A DNA stretch of 64,000 nt from Enteractinococcus coprophilus (GTDB lineage Bacteria > Actinomycetota > Actinomycetes > Actinomycetales > Micrococcaceae), in contig NZ_VFOU01000002.1 of assembly GCF_006716305.1 (NCBI RefSeq), forward strand, positions 186,001-250,000, given 5' to 3'. The position numbers and the translations under genes were made by a program. Each line of letters opens with the position of its first letter. Position 1 is the stretch's first letter. Positions 46,862 to 56,546 of the stretch are shown here, piece after piece. Below the pieces are notes generated by a model. That model had not been told where the DNA came from. It saw nothing but the letters and a program-made list of their open reading frames with translations, and ran no database searches.

Positions 46862-48967
46862 ATGATGGCAACCACTCACACCGCACATCACTCCACGTCA
46901 ACCAAGACAACACCGACCCATTGGGGCCGCCGTCTGAGTTTAACCGCGACGCTTATTATCGGTGCGCTGGGACTCAACGCATGCGGTCCCAATGTACCCG
47001 ACCCAACCGAGGCCGCCCAGCAATTCGCCGACCAACTGGCGACGGAGGATCTCATCGGCCTCACTGACCTGGCCCTCACGGCTGACTCGATGGACCCGGC
47101 TGCGCTCGCAGACGCTGTCGAAGAACTCGAGCGATTCTCGCTGACCGTTCACCTCGATTCGGCCGAGGTGGATGACTCCGATGGTGACGAGGTCACAGCA
47201 ACCGCGAACTACACGGTGACCTGGGATCTCACCCCCGGGAACGACGAAACAGAAGAGCAACAAGGCGACGACGAGAAAACCTCGGAAACCTGGTCGTACC
47301 CAACGCAGGCACACCTGGTGTGGGATGACGAAACGCAAGCCTGGCAGCCGCACCTAACCGCCAGCACGCTGGTGCCCGGACTGGCCGATGGCGGGCGCGT
47401 GGACGTCGTCGTTGATCAAGCCCAGCGCGGCACGATACGCGATGGCGAAGACAATGCTCTGGCCATGGAGCGTCCGGTACAGCGTATCGGCATCGATAAA
47501 TCCCACGTGGTCCAAGCGTTATCCCAGGGTGGCGCCGAGCCGACTGCAGCGGATATTGAAGAGACCTTGACCGAATCGGCCACCGACCTTGCCGAAGCGC
47601 TGGATCTCGACCCGGAAGCCTTCGTGGATCGCACCCTGGCGGCAGGCGAGCGCGCGTGGGTCGAATTCATCGTGCTGCGCGATGACGAGGACACTGACAT
47701 CCCCATGGATGACATTGCGCAAATCCAGGGTGCCATGACCATGGAAGACACGGTGGTCCTGGGCCCGTCACGCACCTTTGCCCGATCACTGCTGGGCACG
47801 TATGGGGAACCCAACGCGGAACAAATCGAAGCCTCTGACGGGGAATTTACCGCGGGTGTCCCCACCGGGCTGACTGGACTGCAGCGCATGTACAACGAGC
47901 AGCTGGGCGGTACAGACGGGTTGAATATTTCCGTCGACAATGCAGAAGCCACCCACGAACCCGCATCCGGCGAAGAGGTATCCTTTCAACGCGACGTCGT
48001 TGACGGCCAGTCCATAACAACCACGCTGCATAGTGACGTCCAACAGCTGGCCGAAGAGATGATCGACGACGCCGAGGTACCCGCCGGACTGGTGGTGGTC
48101 CGTCCTTCCGATGGGCATATCCTGGCTGCCGCCGACGGTCCGGCCGAGACCAGTTGGCCGCTGGCTATCACGGGGACTTACCCGCCGGGATCGACCTTCA
48201 AAATCGTCACGGCGCTTGCGATGCTGCGTAACGGCATGACCCCGGAGACTACGGTCAGCTGCCCACAAACCATGACGATCGATGGTACGGAGATCTCGAA
48301 CTTCGAAGGGTATCCGTTCGAGTACCTCGGAGAGATTACCCTGGCCGATGCGATCGCCCAATCTTGTAACACGAGTTTCGTGAGCCAGTGGGAAGAACTT
48401 GCCCCAGAAGACATCCATGATGCTGCGGTGGCGCTAGGCCTGGTGGAAGATCCCGTGACCGGTTATACCGGGGCATTTCTTGGCTCGGTGCCCACAGATG
48501 TCGAAGGAACCCAGCACGCCGCCGGACTCTTTGGTCAGGGCCTGGTGCAAGCCTCGCCCCTGGGCATGGCCACGGTTGCGGCCTCGGTTGCTGCCGGGCA
48601 AACCGTCCCCCCGGTGCTGGTGACAGATCCGCAGGTTGATCCGGCCCAAAACGAGAACCTCCCCGGCACCGCGCCGCTGACCGAAGACGAAGCCGCCACC
48701 CTGCAGGAACTCATGGCCGGGCCGGTGGAACACGGGACCGTCCCCATTCTGCAAGAGGTCCCCGGAGCCCCCGTGTATGCCAAGACCGGCACCGCAGAGT
48801 ACATCGACGACGGCGAGGACCTAGCCCACACCTGGATCATGGCCACCCACGGCGATCTAGCAGTGTCGCTATTCTACACCGAGGGCTTTGCCGGCGCCCA
48901 GACGAACGGCCCGGTCCTCCAGGAATTTCTCACCGAACTCGAAGCCATCATCCCCTCGGCGGGCTAA
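46862..48967 (+). CDS. Lipoprotein penicillin-binding protein (transpeptidase)
   Basis: A 701-residue cell-wall enzyme. The lipobox LNAC near residue 40 follows a hydrophobic signal; most class B PBPs instead have an uncleaved helix, so this is unusual. An N-terminal region (about 45-380) resembles the NTF2-like MecA_N and dimerisation domains of PBP2a-type enzymes. The transpeptidase domain has all three motifs: SxxK as STFK (Ser444, Lys447), SxN as SCN (501-503) and KTG at 641-643. ATG 46862 (or 46865) is used. No partner cell-division or wall gene is nearby. Confidence 0.9.
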   Translation: MMATTHTAHHSTSTKTTPTHWGRRLSLTATLIIGALGLNACGPNVPDPTEAAQQFADQLATEDLIGLTDLALTADSMDPAALADAVEELERFSLTVHLDSAEVDDSDGDEVTATANYTVTWDLTPGNDETEEQQGDDEKTSETWSYPTQAHLVWDDETQAWQPHLTASTLVPGLADGGRVDVVVDQAQRGTIRDGEDNALAMERPVQRIGIDKSHVVQALSQGGAEPTAADIEETLTESATDLAEALDLDPEAFVDRTLAAGERAWVEFIVLRDDEDTDIPMDDIAQIQGAMTMEDTVVLGPSRTFARSLLGTYGEPNAEQIEASDGEFTAGVPTGLTGLQRMYNEQLGGTDGLNISVDNAEATHEPASGEEVSFQRDVVDGQSITTTLHSDVQQLAEEMIDDAEVPAGLVVVRPSDGHILAAADGPAETSWPLAITGTYPPGSTFKIVTALAMLRNGMTPETTVSCPQTMTIDGTEISNFEGYPFEYLGEITLADAIAQSCNTSFVSQWEELAPEDIHDAAVALGLVEDPVTGYTGAFLGSVPTDVEGTQHAAGLFGQGLVQASPLGMATVAASVAAGQTVPPVLVTDPQVDPAQNENLPGTAPLTEDEAATLQELMAGPVEHGTVPILQEVPGAPVYAKTGTAEYIDDGEDLAHTWIMATHGDLAVSLFYTEGFAGAQTNGPVLQEFLTELEAIIPSAG

Positions 48968-48970
48968 TAG

Positions 48971-49746
48971 TTAGTGCTCGCCAACGGCGCGTGCGTGGCG
49001 CAGCGCCGTTGCGGTCCCCAGCTTCCAGGGCTCACCGTGGCCAGGTAGCAGAGTTGTGGCCTGATGTGTCTCGAGTGTTTCCAGAGCTTGCATCGCCTCT
49101 GCGGTGTCCTGGGTCGCGGCAGAAGCAACGATTTGGGGTCCGGTTTTGCCGGTATAGGGGTCCAGTGTCACCAGCGCATCACCGGTGAGCATCACGTCAC
49201 GGTGTGGCAGATATAGCATGCAGTGCCCACGAGTATGACCCGGAGTGTGCAGCGGAATCGGGGCGCCGGGCACCGGGAGACGTTCTAGGCCATCAAACGG
49301 TATCGTCCGCGAGACACCGCGTACTCGCAGCGCGCCAGCCACGGCCATACTGCCCATCACCGGCAGCGAGCGCGGGTGAAAGAACGGGTACAAGAACCGA
49401 TTGGTCTGGGGTGTGTAGCGATACGGGTGCGCGGCCAAATCAGCATCTGCCCGATGGACGTAGACGTCGAGGTTCCATTCCCGTTGCGCCCGGGCTGCCA
49501 GTCCGACGTGATCGAAATGGCCGTGGGTTAGCACGAGTGCCCGGAGCTCATCGGGTCTTCGTCCAATGGATTCCAGTGCTTCGTGAAGCAATGACCACAT
49601 TCGTGGCAGCCCTGCATCCACTATCGTGACGCCGTCGTCATCTTCAATGAGATAAAAATTGACGTGCGCACGAGTGGACGTGCGCACGAGTGGACGTGCG
49701 CACGAGTGATGGCGTGGATACCATCGGCAACATTTGACCGAATCAT
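48971..49746 (-). pseudogene. MBL-fold metallo-hydrolase with frame-breaking 16-bp repeats
   Basis: The metallo-beta-lactamase core is complete: FYLIEDDDGVTIVDAGLP, the HxHxDH zinc motif LTHGHFDHVG, TPGHTRGH and TGDALVTLDP. The strong ribosome binding site AGGAGGGG points to ATG 49746 (MIRSNVADGIHAITRAH). Three tandem copies of a 16-base unit at 49661-49708 follow, and the ATG frame then runs into a stop before reaching the core. With one copy (or four) the ATG frame would join the core directly. In the present sequence the core is open only from a weak TTG at 49783. So the gene is disrupted or switched off; the core may still be made at a low level. Confidence 0.75.
49661..49708. repeat. 16-bp tandem repeat, 3 copies, inside coding region
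   Basis: GACGTGCGCACGAGTG repeats exactly at 49661-49676, 49677-49692 and 49693-49708. The unit length is not a multiple of three, so each copy-number change shifts the reading frame of the MBL gene. Confidence 0.95.
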
Positions 49747-50014
49747 GACCCCTCCTATTGAGCCGAGCATAAAGATACGTCAAAGAGCCTCAAGTGTGGA
49801 GCTGGAATCGACCCTACCCTGCACCGACATTGAGCGACACCATTTGTGCGACGACTATTTCGCGGTGTTCAACGATCAGTGTTGAGAAGAAGGCAGGGTG
49901 CAACGCAGTGGATATGCACGCCGCGGTAGAAGGTAACACGGGGTGGGTGGGCTCTACCCCTGGACAACGCGACTCAGTAGCCTGGAGACACCGAGTCCCC
50001 ACGGAAGGATGGTT

Positions 50015-50590
50015 ATGACCGCGCACGAGCCCAGCACGCAGGAACAGGATGTCACCCATATCCTGACCGTAGACCATCAGGATATGTTGGATCTGATCGC
50101 AACCATCCAGCAGGCCACCACCGTTGAACAGCGTCGTGATGCCGCCGATACAGTGATAGCAGAAGTCATGCGGCACTCAGTCGCCGAAGAGATGCATGTT
50201 TATCCAGCCATGGAGAAATATCTGCCCAATGGTGCTGAAGAAGTTGAGCACGATAAGAAAGAGCACGACGAACTGGTCGAGGTCATGAAACGTTTAGAAG
50301 ACGTTGACGCTGACTCTGAACAGTTCATGAGTTTGGTCCGGCAATTCGAAGAGAAATTACGGCACCATGCCAGTGACGAAGAAGACGACCAGTTCCCGGA
50401 ACTCCGCAATCACATTCCGTTGGAAGAGCGCATCGAACTCGGGCGGAAAGTCGAACAGGCGAAATCGATGGCACCAACCCGGCCACATCCCAACGCTCCG
50501 CATTCGGAACTTTTTCACAAAACAGTCGGAGTAGGAGTGGGTATGGTGGATCGACTTCGAGACAAGCTTACGGGTCGCAATACACAGTGA
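50015..50590 (+). CDS. Hemerythrin HHE-domain protein
   Basis: A 191-residue protein with an HHE cation-binding domain: TVDHQDMLDLIA, VMRHSVAEEMHVYPAM, HDKKEHDELVEVM and LRHHASDEEDDQF supply the His, Glu and Asp ligands of a di-iron site. Such proteins bind oxygen or nitric oxide and often help in iron or redox sensing. The C-terminal tail (Pro/His-rich, then Gly/Val-rich) is typical of actinobacterial members. ATG 50015 follows GGAAGG (50003-50008); an in-frame ATG at 50009 is an alternative. It neighbours the stress genes katE and a Crp-type regulator several kb away. Confidence 0.88.
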   Translation: MTAHEPSTQEQDVTHILTVDHQDMLDLIATIQQATTVEQRRDAADTVIAEVMRHSVAEEMHVYPAMEKYLPNGAEEVEHDKKEHDELVEVMKRLEDVDADSEQFMSLVRQFEEKLRHHASDEEDDQFPELRNHIPLEERIELGRKVEQAKSMAPTRPHPNAPHSELFHKTVGVGVGMVDRLRDKLTGRNTQ

Positions 50591-50662
50591 TGCACTGCGT
50601 GAGCGACGTTGGCTGGCTGATGAGGTCACTGCAATAGCTACCGAGCTGAGGACAAAATTACC

Positions 50663-51031
50663 ATGATCCCGAAAAAGAATGCTCGCAAAACATGGCACGA
50701 TCTGACACCAAAACAGCAAGCGTCCGTGCTGACATTAGCGTCGATTCAAGTCGTACTGGCAGCTACCGCTTGGACTGATCTTGCGCGCCGGCCGATGGAC
50801 CAGGTGCGGGGCAGTAAAAGGAAATGGGCTGCCGTTATTGCGGTGAACTTTATTGGCCCGGTGCTCTACTTCGTCCGGGGCGTCCGCCGCTACATCACGC
50901 CCGCCGAGGATCAGTCACCTCGGTTTCGCAGTGCTCGATTCGTCTTGGCGGTGGCTGTAGCAGTCAGTGGATCTTCCGGCCATGGATGTTTGACATACCG
51001 ACCCCGGTTCTCCGCCCGCACCTGCGGGTAA
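50663..51031 (+). CDS. PLDc_N-type small membrane protein, extended into hrpB
   Basis: The first 85 residues, WHDLTPKQQASVLTLASIQVVLAA then WTDLARRPMDQVRGSKRKWAAVI and NFIGPVLYFVRGVRRY, match the short actinobacterial PLDc_N (phospholipase D nuclease N-terminal-like) membrane proteins with two helices. These normally end soon after the GRR-type motif. Here the frame continues about 37 residues further and overlaps the 3' end of hrpB by 121 bases on the other strand. Only the first part is likely to be functional. Confidence 0.7.
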   Translation: MIPKKNARKTWHDLTPKQQASVLTLASIQVVLAATAWTDLARRPMDQVRGSKRKWAAVIAVNFIGPVLYFVRGVRRYITPAEDQSPRFRSARFVLAVAVAVSGSSGHGCLTYRPRFSARTCG

Positions 51032-53535
51032 ATGTTGGCCCAGAAGTTCGCCAGATCCCGGGTAATCGCTAACGGACGCCGAGCAGGAGACAACAGGTGC
51101 AATATCACCGGCACCTGCCCGTTCACCACTGTCGGGCTGCCCGTCCAACCGAAACATTCCTGCAGCTTGACCGCCAGCACTGGAGGCGCGACGTCGTCGT
51201 TCGTGTGTTCTTCCGGTGCTGGCCAATCCAGGCGTACCCGGGACCCCGAGGGCACCTGGAGTCGTTCCGGGACGAGCTCATCTAGTCGCGATGCTTCAGG
51301 CCAGGGGAGCAGCCGGCGTAATGCTGCTGTCAGATCGATGCGATCTCGATGCGTTCCGCCGGCAAGCTGCTCGATCTCTGGACCCAGCCAATCGTCGAGA
51401 CAATTCGTTAGTGCTGCATCAGTTACATTAGGCCAGGGCGAACCGATGACCCGGTGTAGGAGCCCCATGCGACCACGCAAGGCTTCAAAATCGGCATATC
51501 GTTTAGGATTGGTTTCAACCTCGAAAAAGTCCAACACTCCGCGCTGTCGGATATCATCGGCGACGGCGACCTTGGTGTGCTCGGGAGTGGGCTTGATCGG
51601 GGTCGATGACAACTCGATGGCACCCAGGCGGTGCACTGAACGCGCCGAGACTTTGCCATCGATGAACTTCGCTTTGATTTGGTTCGTGACCAGTGTGCCG
51701 GCGGCAAGTTCTGCATGATCTTGATCCAGCTCGGCTGCACTACGGATGATCGCGCGGTCACCGTGCAGCGTCAGCTCGGCGATGGCCAACCACTGACAGC
51801 CTTGCAGGGATGAATCCCGCGGCAGTGACGCCGCAGTACCCGATGCCAGTAAATATTCGGATTCCTGCCCTGCGCCAGACCCGCGTCGACGCGCAATCTG
51901 TGAGGGATACGCCAGGGCAGTGATCATCCCGATGTGCAGGGGATCTTGCGAGAGCTTGGGGGAGTCTGCTGGCAGGACCCGGCGCAGCCGGGACACATCG
52001 CTCGTCCAGCGCTGGGGTCGTTCGGACCGGAGACGACGTAATAACGCAGCCAGGTCAGCTCCAGGGGCACGCTGGTCCGAGGCGAGGGCTGCCACGGTTT
52101 CTGCCGCCAGTTGCGCGCCAGCGAATTCGGCGCCGTCGTACAGTGCCCGTCCCAGTCGCGGGTCCACTGGTAGGTCGGCCAGTTTCCGCCCCAGGGCCGT
52201 GACCCGCAGCTGATCATCAAGTGCACCTAACTGCGTCAGCGTTTCGACCGCACTATGATAGGCGCGCTCCGGGAGGGGCTCAGGCAGAGCCATACCAGAA
52301 CCATCGGCCGTACCCCAGCAGGCCAGATCCAAGACGGCTTGGGTGAGATCGGCTGTCCGAACTTCGGCGGGGCGATGCGCAGGACGGGCTGCGAACTCAG
52401 CATCTGACAGACAGCGCACAACGAGCCCGGGGGCTTGTCGAGCTGCACGGCCGCCACGCTGAATCATCGAAGACTTCGCAGCACCCACCGTCACAAGGCC
52501 GGCCACGCCGCGAATGGTATCGAGTCTGCTTTGTCGGTCGAACCCGGCATCCACCACGAGGCGAACACCGGGCACTGTCAGTGCGGATTCAGCCACGTTC
52601 GTCGCCAAAACAATTCTGCGGGGTTGTCGTGTGGTCGGTGGTTGCAATATGCGGTCTTGTTCAGTCGCCGAGGTTGAACCCAACAGTGGCAAAATTTCTA
52701 GGCTCTTGAGTTGTTGGGAGAGTCGATTGGCCACACGATCGATTTCTCGTGCACCGGGTAAAAAGACCAAAACGTCACCGTCGGGCTCGCGTTCTACAGT
52801 GGAGACGACCGTGTCGGCCACATGCGTGAGAAACGTATCGGTTACCCCGCGGGCATCCAGACCACGTTGATTACCCGGCAGCGGCGCCCACTGCTCACGT
52901 AGGGGATAGGTCGCAGCGTCGACGGCCAGGATCTTTGCAGACGCCTGGTCGTCTGCAGCCAATAGGTTGGCCCACATATCAGCATCAAGGGTGGCTGACA
53001 TAACGACAATGTCGAGCGGATGATCACGCAACTGACCCAGCTGCTGGACCATGGCAAACGTCAGATCGGTGTCCAGGTGACGTTCGTGAACCTCATCCAA
53101 CACGATGGCTGCAATTCCGGCGGCTTCCGGATCGCGAATAAGCCTCCGCAATAGCACCCCGGTGGTTACAAACTCGACCACCGTGTCTCTCGAGGTCTTC
53201 TGATCCCCGCGCACCGTATACCCAATCTCAGCACCGAGCCGAGTACCAGTCAGCGAGGCCAATCGCCGGGCTGCGGCACGAGCTGCCATCCGACGCGGCT
53301 GCGTCACCACGACTTTCCCGAAGCGCCCGTGAGCCGACAATCGATTGGCCACGGTGGGTGGCACGATCGTGGTTTTTCCGGTACCTGGAGGAGCTACCAC
53401 CACGCTACGCAACGCATCGTCATCATCCAACAAGGCCTCGACGAGCTCCGCTGCGGGTAGCCCAGCGCCGACCGTATCGAGCGCAAACGGTAACGCCGCG
53501 GGAGGGGTGCGGCCGCCAGAAGTGTCATGTTTCAT
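50911..53535 (-). CDS. hrpB: ATP-dependent helicase HrpB
   Basis: A DEAH-box family superfamily 2 RNA helicase (874 residues). Walker A PPGTGKTT (near residue 50), DEVH box (VLDEVHERH), SATLDAD (motif III), and the QRGGRAAR motif VI are in order, then the HrpB-specific C-terminal domain. ATG 53535 follows no strong signal; an upstream open frame to 53652 adds 39 unlikely residues. Role unknown in actinobacteria; the Escherichia homologue is dispensable. It is transcribed alone and faces the PLDc_N gene. Confidence 0.93.
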   Translation of the reverse strand: MKHDTSGGRTPPAALPFALDTVGAGLPAAELVEALLDDDDALRSVVVAPPGTGKTTIVPPTVANRLSAHGRFGKVVVTQPRRMAARAAARRLASLTGTRLGAEIGYTVRGDQKTSRDTVVEFVTTGVLLRRLIRDPEAAGIAAIVLDEVHERHLDTDLTFAMVQQLGQLRDHPLDIVVMSATLDADMWANLLAADDQASAKILAVDAATYPLREQWAPLPGNQRGLDARGVTDTFLTHVADTVVSTVEREPDGDVLVFLPGAREIDRVANRLSQQLKSLEILPLLGSTSATEQDRILQPPTTRQPRRIVLATNVAESALTVPGVRLVVDAGFDRQSRLDTIRGVAGLVTVGAAKSSMIQRGGRAARQAPGLVVRCLSDAEFAARPAHRPAEVRTADLTQAVLDLACWGTADGSGMALPEPLPERAYHSAVETLTQLGALDDQLRVTALGRKLADLPVDPRLGRALYDGAEFAGAQLAAETVAALASDQRAPGADLAALLRRLRSERPQRWTSDVSRLRRVLPADSPKLSQDPLHIGMITALAYPSQIARRRGSGAGQESEYLLASGTAASLPRDSSLQGCQWLAIAELTLHGDRAIIRSAAELDQDHAELAAGTLVTNQIKAKFIDGKVSARSVHRLGAIELSSTPIKPTPEHTKVAVADDIRQRGVLDFFEVETNPKRYADFEALRGRMGLLHRVIGSPWPNVTDAALTNCLDDWLGPEIEQLAGGTHRDRIDLTAALRRLLPWPEASRLDELVPERLQVPSGSRVRLDWPAPEEHTNDDVAPPVLAVKLQECFGWTGSPTVVNGQVPVILHLLSPARRPLAITRDLANFWANIYPQVRAENRGRYVKHPWPEDPLTATATAKTNRALRNRGD

Positions 53536-54045
53536 TGCTTCCACTCTATGACGTGGATACGCAACCCGACGACTCAACGATCCCGGAGCAGTCCACGCAT
53601 TTTTCGGCATCGTCTGGAAATGACCTGACGGTCTTGCTAAGAAAGAGGTCAAGGGATCAGATCAACTCTGACCTGCGCTAGCGAATCAAGGAAGCCTCGC
53701 ACTATGTCACCATCGCCCAAGACATTAGACGTCATCGATATTCCAGAACACTGTGGTAATGCCCCACGGTCACCAGGCTGTTGAGTCGTGGCTGCAGACA
53801 CAACCGGCTGTATCAGCTTTGTATCTGAAGACCATCAGCACCCACGGCACCGAGTGCGGTGCAGATGGGAGTGTCGTTGGGGACGACGGGGCAGAAACCG
53901 CCTTTAGTCATGTGTTCAGCTTTGCAGGCCACGCAAAAACGGCACAGATCAGGACCGTCCGAAGCTACCTGGTCTCGCTGAAGACTCCTATGACACGTTA
54001 AGGGTGTGGGCCGAATACCGACCCACACCCCGTCCGCATCAGCCT
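53536..54045. other. 510-base stretch, hairpin but no gene supported
   Basis: Short frames on both strands (for example 53753-54001) have no ribosome binding site or motif. At 54002-54030 the stem GGGTGTGGG/CCCACACCC lies just after the end of the catalase gene and may end its transcript. Confidence 0.55.
54002..54030 (-). terminator. Possible terminator after katE
   Basis: A perfect 9-base G+C-rich stem (54002-54010 with 54022-54030), 16 bases beyond the katE stop on its strand. The tail is not T-rich, so the call is tentative. Confidence 0.5.
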
Positions 54046-56088
54046 TTAGACGCGGTCCCAGAATCTGTGCTGGGCAATAGCATCAACGAAAGCATCGCCA
54101 AACGAGGATTCATGTTGTGCCAAGACCACCCCATCATGCTGACCTTCGGTGGGCAGGTTGAGGTACGTCTCACCAGTGCTTGCCACCCCGATGGGTTTGA
54201 AGAACTTATAGGCCATGCGGGCGAATTCCGTCATGTGTTCATCAAATAGTTTCTGGTCTTCTGAACTGCCGCCGACTACGTAGTAGGCATCAAATTGCGC
54301 CGGGTGCGCAGTTACAAACGATGTATCCACGGGCAGCTCCAGACCGTTGGCGCCGGCTACCATCCCCAGCTTGTCGCTGACGATGTGGACGAACGCGCCT
54401 GCGGCTTGCAATGCGTCGAGTGTTTGTCGCACTTCATCATCCTGGAACCCTTGACCAATCAGTACCCCGACCTTTTGGGTTGCGGCACTATGTGGCGTGG
54501 TGGTCATACTCAAGGCAGGGGACGCCTCGTCGTAGGCAACGTGGGTGCCTTCGGGTGGGTTCACGCCGATGTTGCGGGCGAGCTCGATCGCCAAAGTCTC
54601 GTCGACATTGGCGAACATATCCACCGTCTGCTGACGAACCGATGCGCTGACGACCTTGCCCAGATGATAGCTGAAGGACTTGATGATGTCCTGCTGCTCA
54701 ACGGTCGTCATGCTATTCCAGAACATGCGAGCCTGCGAGAAGTGATCATCAAATTTTTCGCTCGGCAGCTGCCGGGTAACGTGGCCTTCTACTTCTGCTG
54801 GGTAGTCTGAAACCCTTGCCGACTCCGCCGCATCCGATGGGGTGTTCTCAGCCAGTGAGTTCTTATGGTAGGTCACCATGTCAGTATCGATGTCGTGCCG
54901 CACGTGCCCATCGCGTTGGTTATTGTGCACCGGAATGATCGGCTGGTTGATCGGGATGTTATTGATATTGGCGGTACCTAACCGGTGATAATCCGTATCA
55001 CGATACGCAAACGAGCGGCCCTGTAAGACAGGGTCGTGAGAGAATTCGATACCCGGTACCAGTGAGGCCGGGTCAAAGGAGGACTGTTCCTCTTCGGCAA
55101 ACGCATTATCCACGAGTCGATTGAGCGTCATGGTCCCAACGATTTCTACGGGCACGACTTCTTCGGGCCAGAATTTGGTGTCGTCGAGGATGTCGAAATC
55201 GTAGGCGAATTCATCCTCCTCAGCGATCAGCTGCACACCGAGATCATATTTCGGATAAGCGCCCGCTTGGATGGCTTCGATCATGTCGTTGCGGTGGAAA
55301 TCTGGATCGACGCCGCCAAGGATATCGGCTTCTTCCAGGAGCAGCCCGTGGACACCGAGGTGAGGTTTCCACACGAAGCGAGCAAACGTCGATTTGCCCT
55401 CCGCATTGATGAACCGGAATGTGTTAATCGGCCAGGCTTCCATCATGCGCCAACTTCTGGGCCGTGCGCGCATGGATTGCAGCCACATGACCATGTGTGC
55501 GGATTCTTGGTTGTTGACCACCCAGTCCCATAGCGTGTCATGCGCTGATGCGGCCTGCGGGACCGCGGTCTTCGGGTTGGGTTTGATGGCGTGAGTGAAG
55601 TCCACAAACTTCATGGCATCTTTGATGATGAACACACCAAATGACAGGGCAAGGTTGTCGTAGTTACCCTCTTGGGTGTAAAACTTCGTGGCAAAACCGC
55701 GCACATCGATCGCGGTGTCTTTGGAACCTTTGCTCCCAATGAATGTGGAGAGACGAACAAAAGTTGGGGTTTTGATTCCTGGCTCAGACAAGAAGTGCGC
55801 CTTGGTCACATGACGTAGGGATTTGGTCAGCTCAAATTCACCGTGCACACCAAATCCGCGAGCGTGCACAACCTTCTCCGGGATACGTTCCCTGCTGAAG
55901 TGCGATTGCTTCCGATAGAAGTCGGGGTCATGCAACAGAGCCGGTCCACGTCGTCCAGCCCGCAGGGATTGCTCATTGTCTACCGCTGGAACACCAGAGT
56001 CTTGCCTCAAAGCTTCGCCCGTGTTCTGCTTCTTGAGCTCGTTGAGTTGATCGATCTTTGCGTTGCTTGATGGGGGCTTCTGTGCCAT
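54046..56088 (-). CDS. katE: Large-subunit catalase (HPII type)
   Basis: Destroys hydrogen peroxide. The 680-residue monofunctional catalase belongs to the large clade 2 type: heme-pocket His75 in VVHARGFGVHGEF, a proximal-Tyr region at RSFAYRDTDYHRLG, and a C-terminal flavodoxin- or DJ-1-like domain (KVGVLIGQGFQDDEV, about 545-680) that small catalases lack. ATG 56088 is chosen; an in-frame start 24 bases earlier is possible. It is a single-gene unit. A role in stationary-phase or oxidative stress is inferred from homologues. Confidence 0.95.
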   Translation of the reverse strand: MAQKPPSSNAKIDQLNELKKQNTGEALRQDSGVPAVDNEQSLRAGRRGPALLHDPDFYRKQSHFSRERIPEKVVHARGFGVHGEFELTKSLRHVTKAHFLSEPGIKTPTFVRLSTFIGSKGSKDTAIDVRGFATKFYTQEGNYDNLALSFGVFIIKDAMKFVDFTHAIKPNPKTAVPQAASAHDTLWDWVVNNQESAHMVMWLQSMRARPRSWRMMEAWPINTFRFINAEGKSTFARFVWKPHLGVHGLLLEEADILGGVDPDFHRNDMIEAIQAGAYPKYDLGVQLIAEEDEFAYDFDILDDTKFWPEEVVPVEIVGTMTLNRLVDNAFAEEEQSSFDPASLVPGIEFSHDPVLQGRSFAYRDTDYHRLGTANINNIPINQPIIPVHNNQRDGHVRHDIDTDMVTYHKNSLAENTPSDAAESARVSDYPAEVEGHVTRQLPSEKFDDHFSQARMFWNSMTTVEQQDIIKSFSYHLGKVVSASVRQQTVDMFANVDETLAIELARNIGVNPPEGTHVAYDEASPALSMTTTPHSAATQKVGVLIGQGFQDDEVRQTLDALQAAGAFVHIVSDKLGMVAGANGLELPVDTSFVTAHPAQFDAYYVVGGSSEDQKLFDEHMTEFARMAYKFFKPIGVASTGETYLNLPTEGQHDGVVLAQHESSFGDAFVDAIAQHRFWDRV

Positions 56089-56112
56089 AGGAATCTTCCT
56101 TCCGCCGTCCAT

Positions 56113-56546
56113 GGAGCTGTGTACTGCGAGTCAAAGGACCCTTTATCTAGCCTGGCTGGAACATTTCGCGATTCCAAGAGTTCGTGAGCGGGATAATCGT
56201 CGCTCATGCAGGGGGAGAGGATGTGCGGATTCTATTCGTATTGCACGGTCACTCGGGCTGTCCATAATGGCCCTCATTGGCATGCTTGTTGACCAGCTCT
56301 TGGTGCTGGAAAAGTTCGGTACAGGCTGTGTGCCGCCGGGCCGGTCTGCCACGAATCTGCGCAGTTCTTTCTGGACGATCGTCCGGCTGGAAACCATAAT
56401 GCTGTCCGCGGCTTATCTCCTGACGGAGAATACCTGAGACGTAGACCGTTGCGTGTTACCTCTGTGGGACAGACGATACTTGGCACCTGATAACATCCGC
56501 TTAGACTTGAATCCCGACCTGTTTCACAATGTGAGGTAATTACCCC
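56113..56546. other. Intergenic region between katE and the OYE gene
   Basis: About 430 bases hold the divergent promoters of katE and the Old Yellow Enzyme gene. Short open frames on both strands show no recognisable sequence. I could not place a -10/-35 pair with confidence. Confidence 0.5.

Noticed and set aside
53753-54028. Short frames on both strands between hrpB and katE
   Set aside because: Neither has a start signal or recognisable sequence; kept as intergenic.
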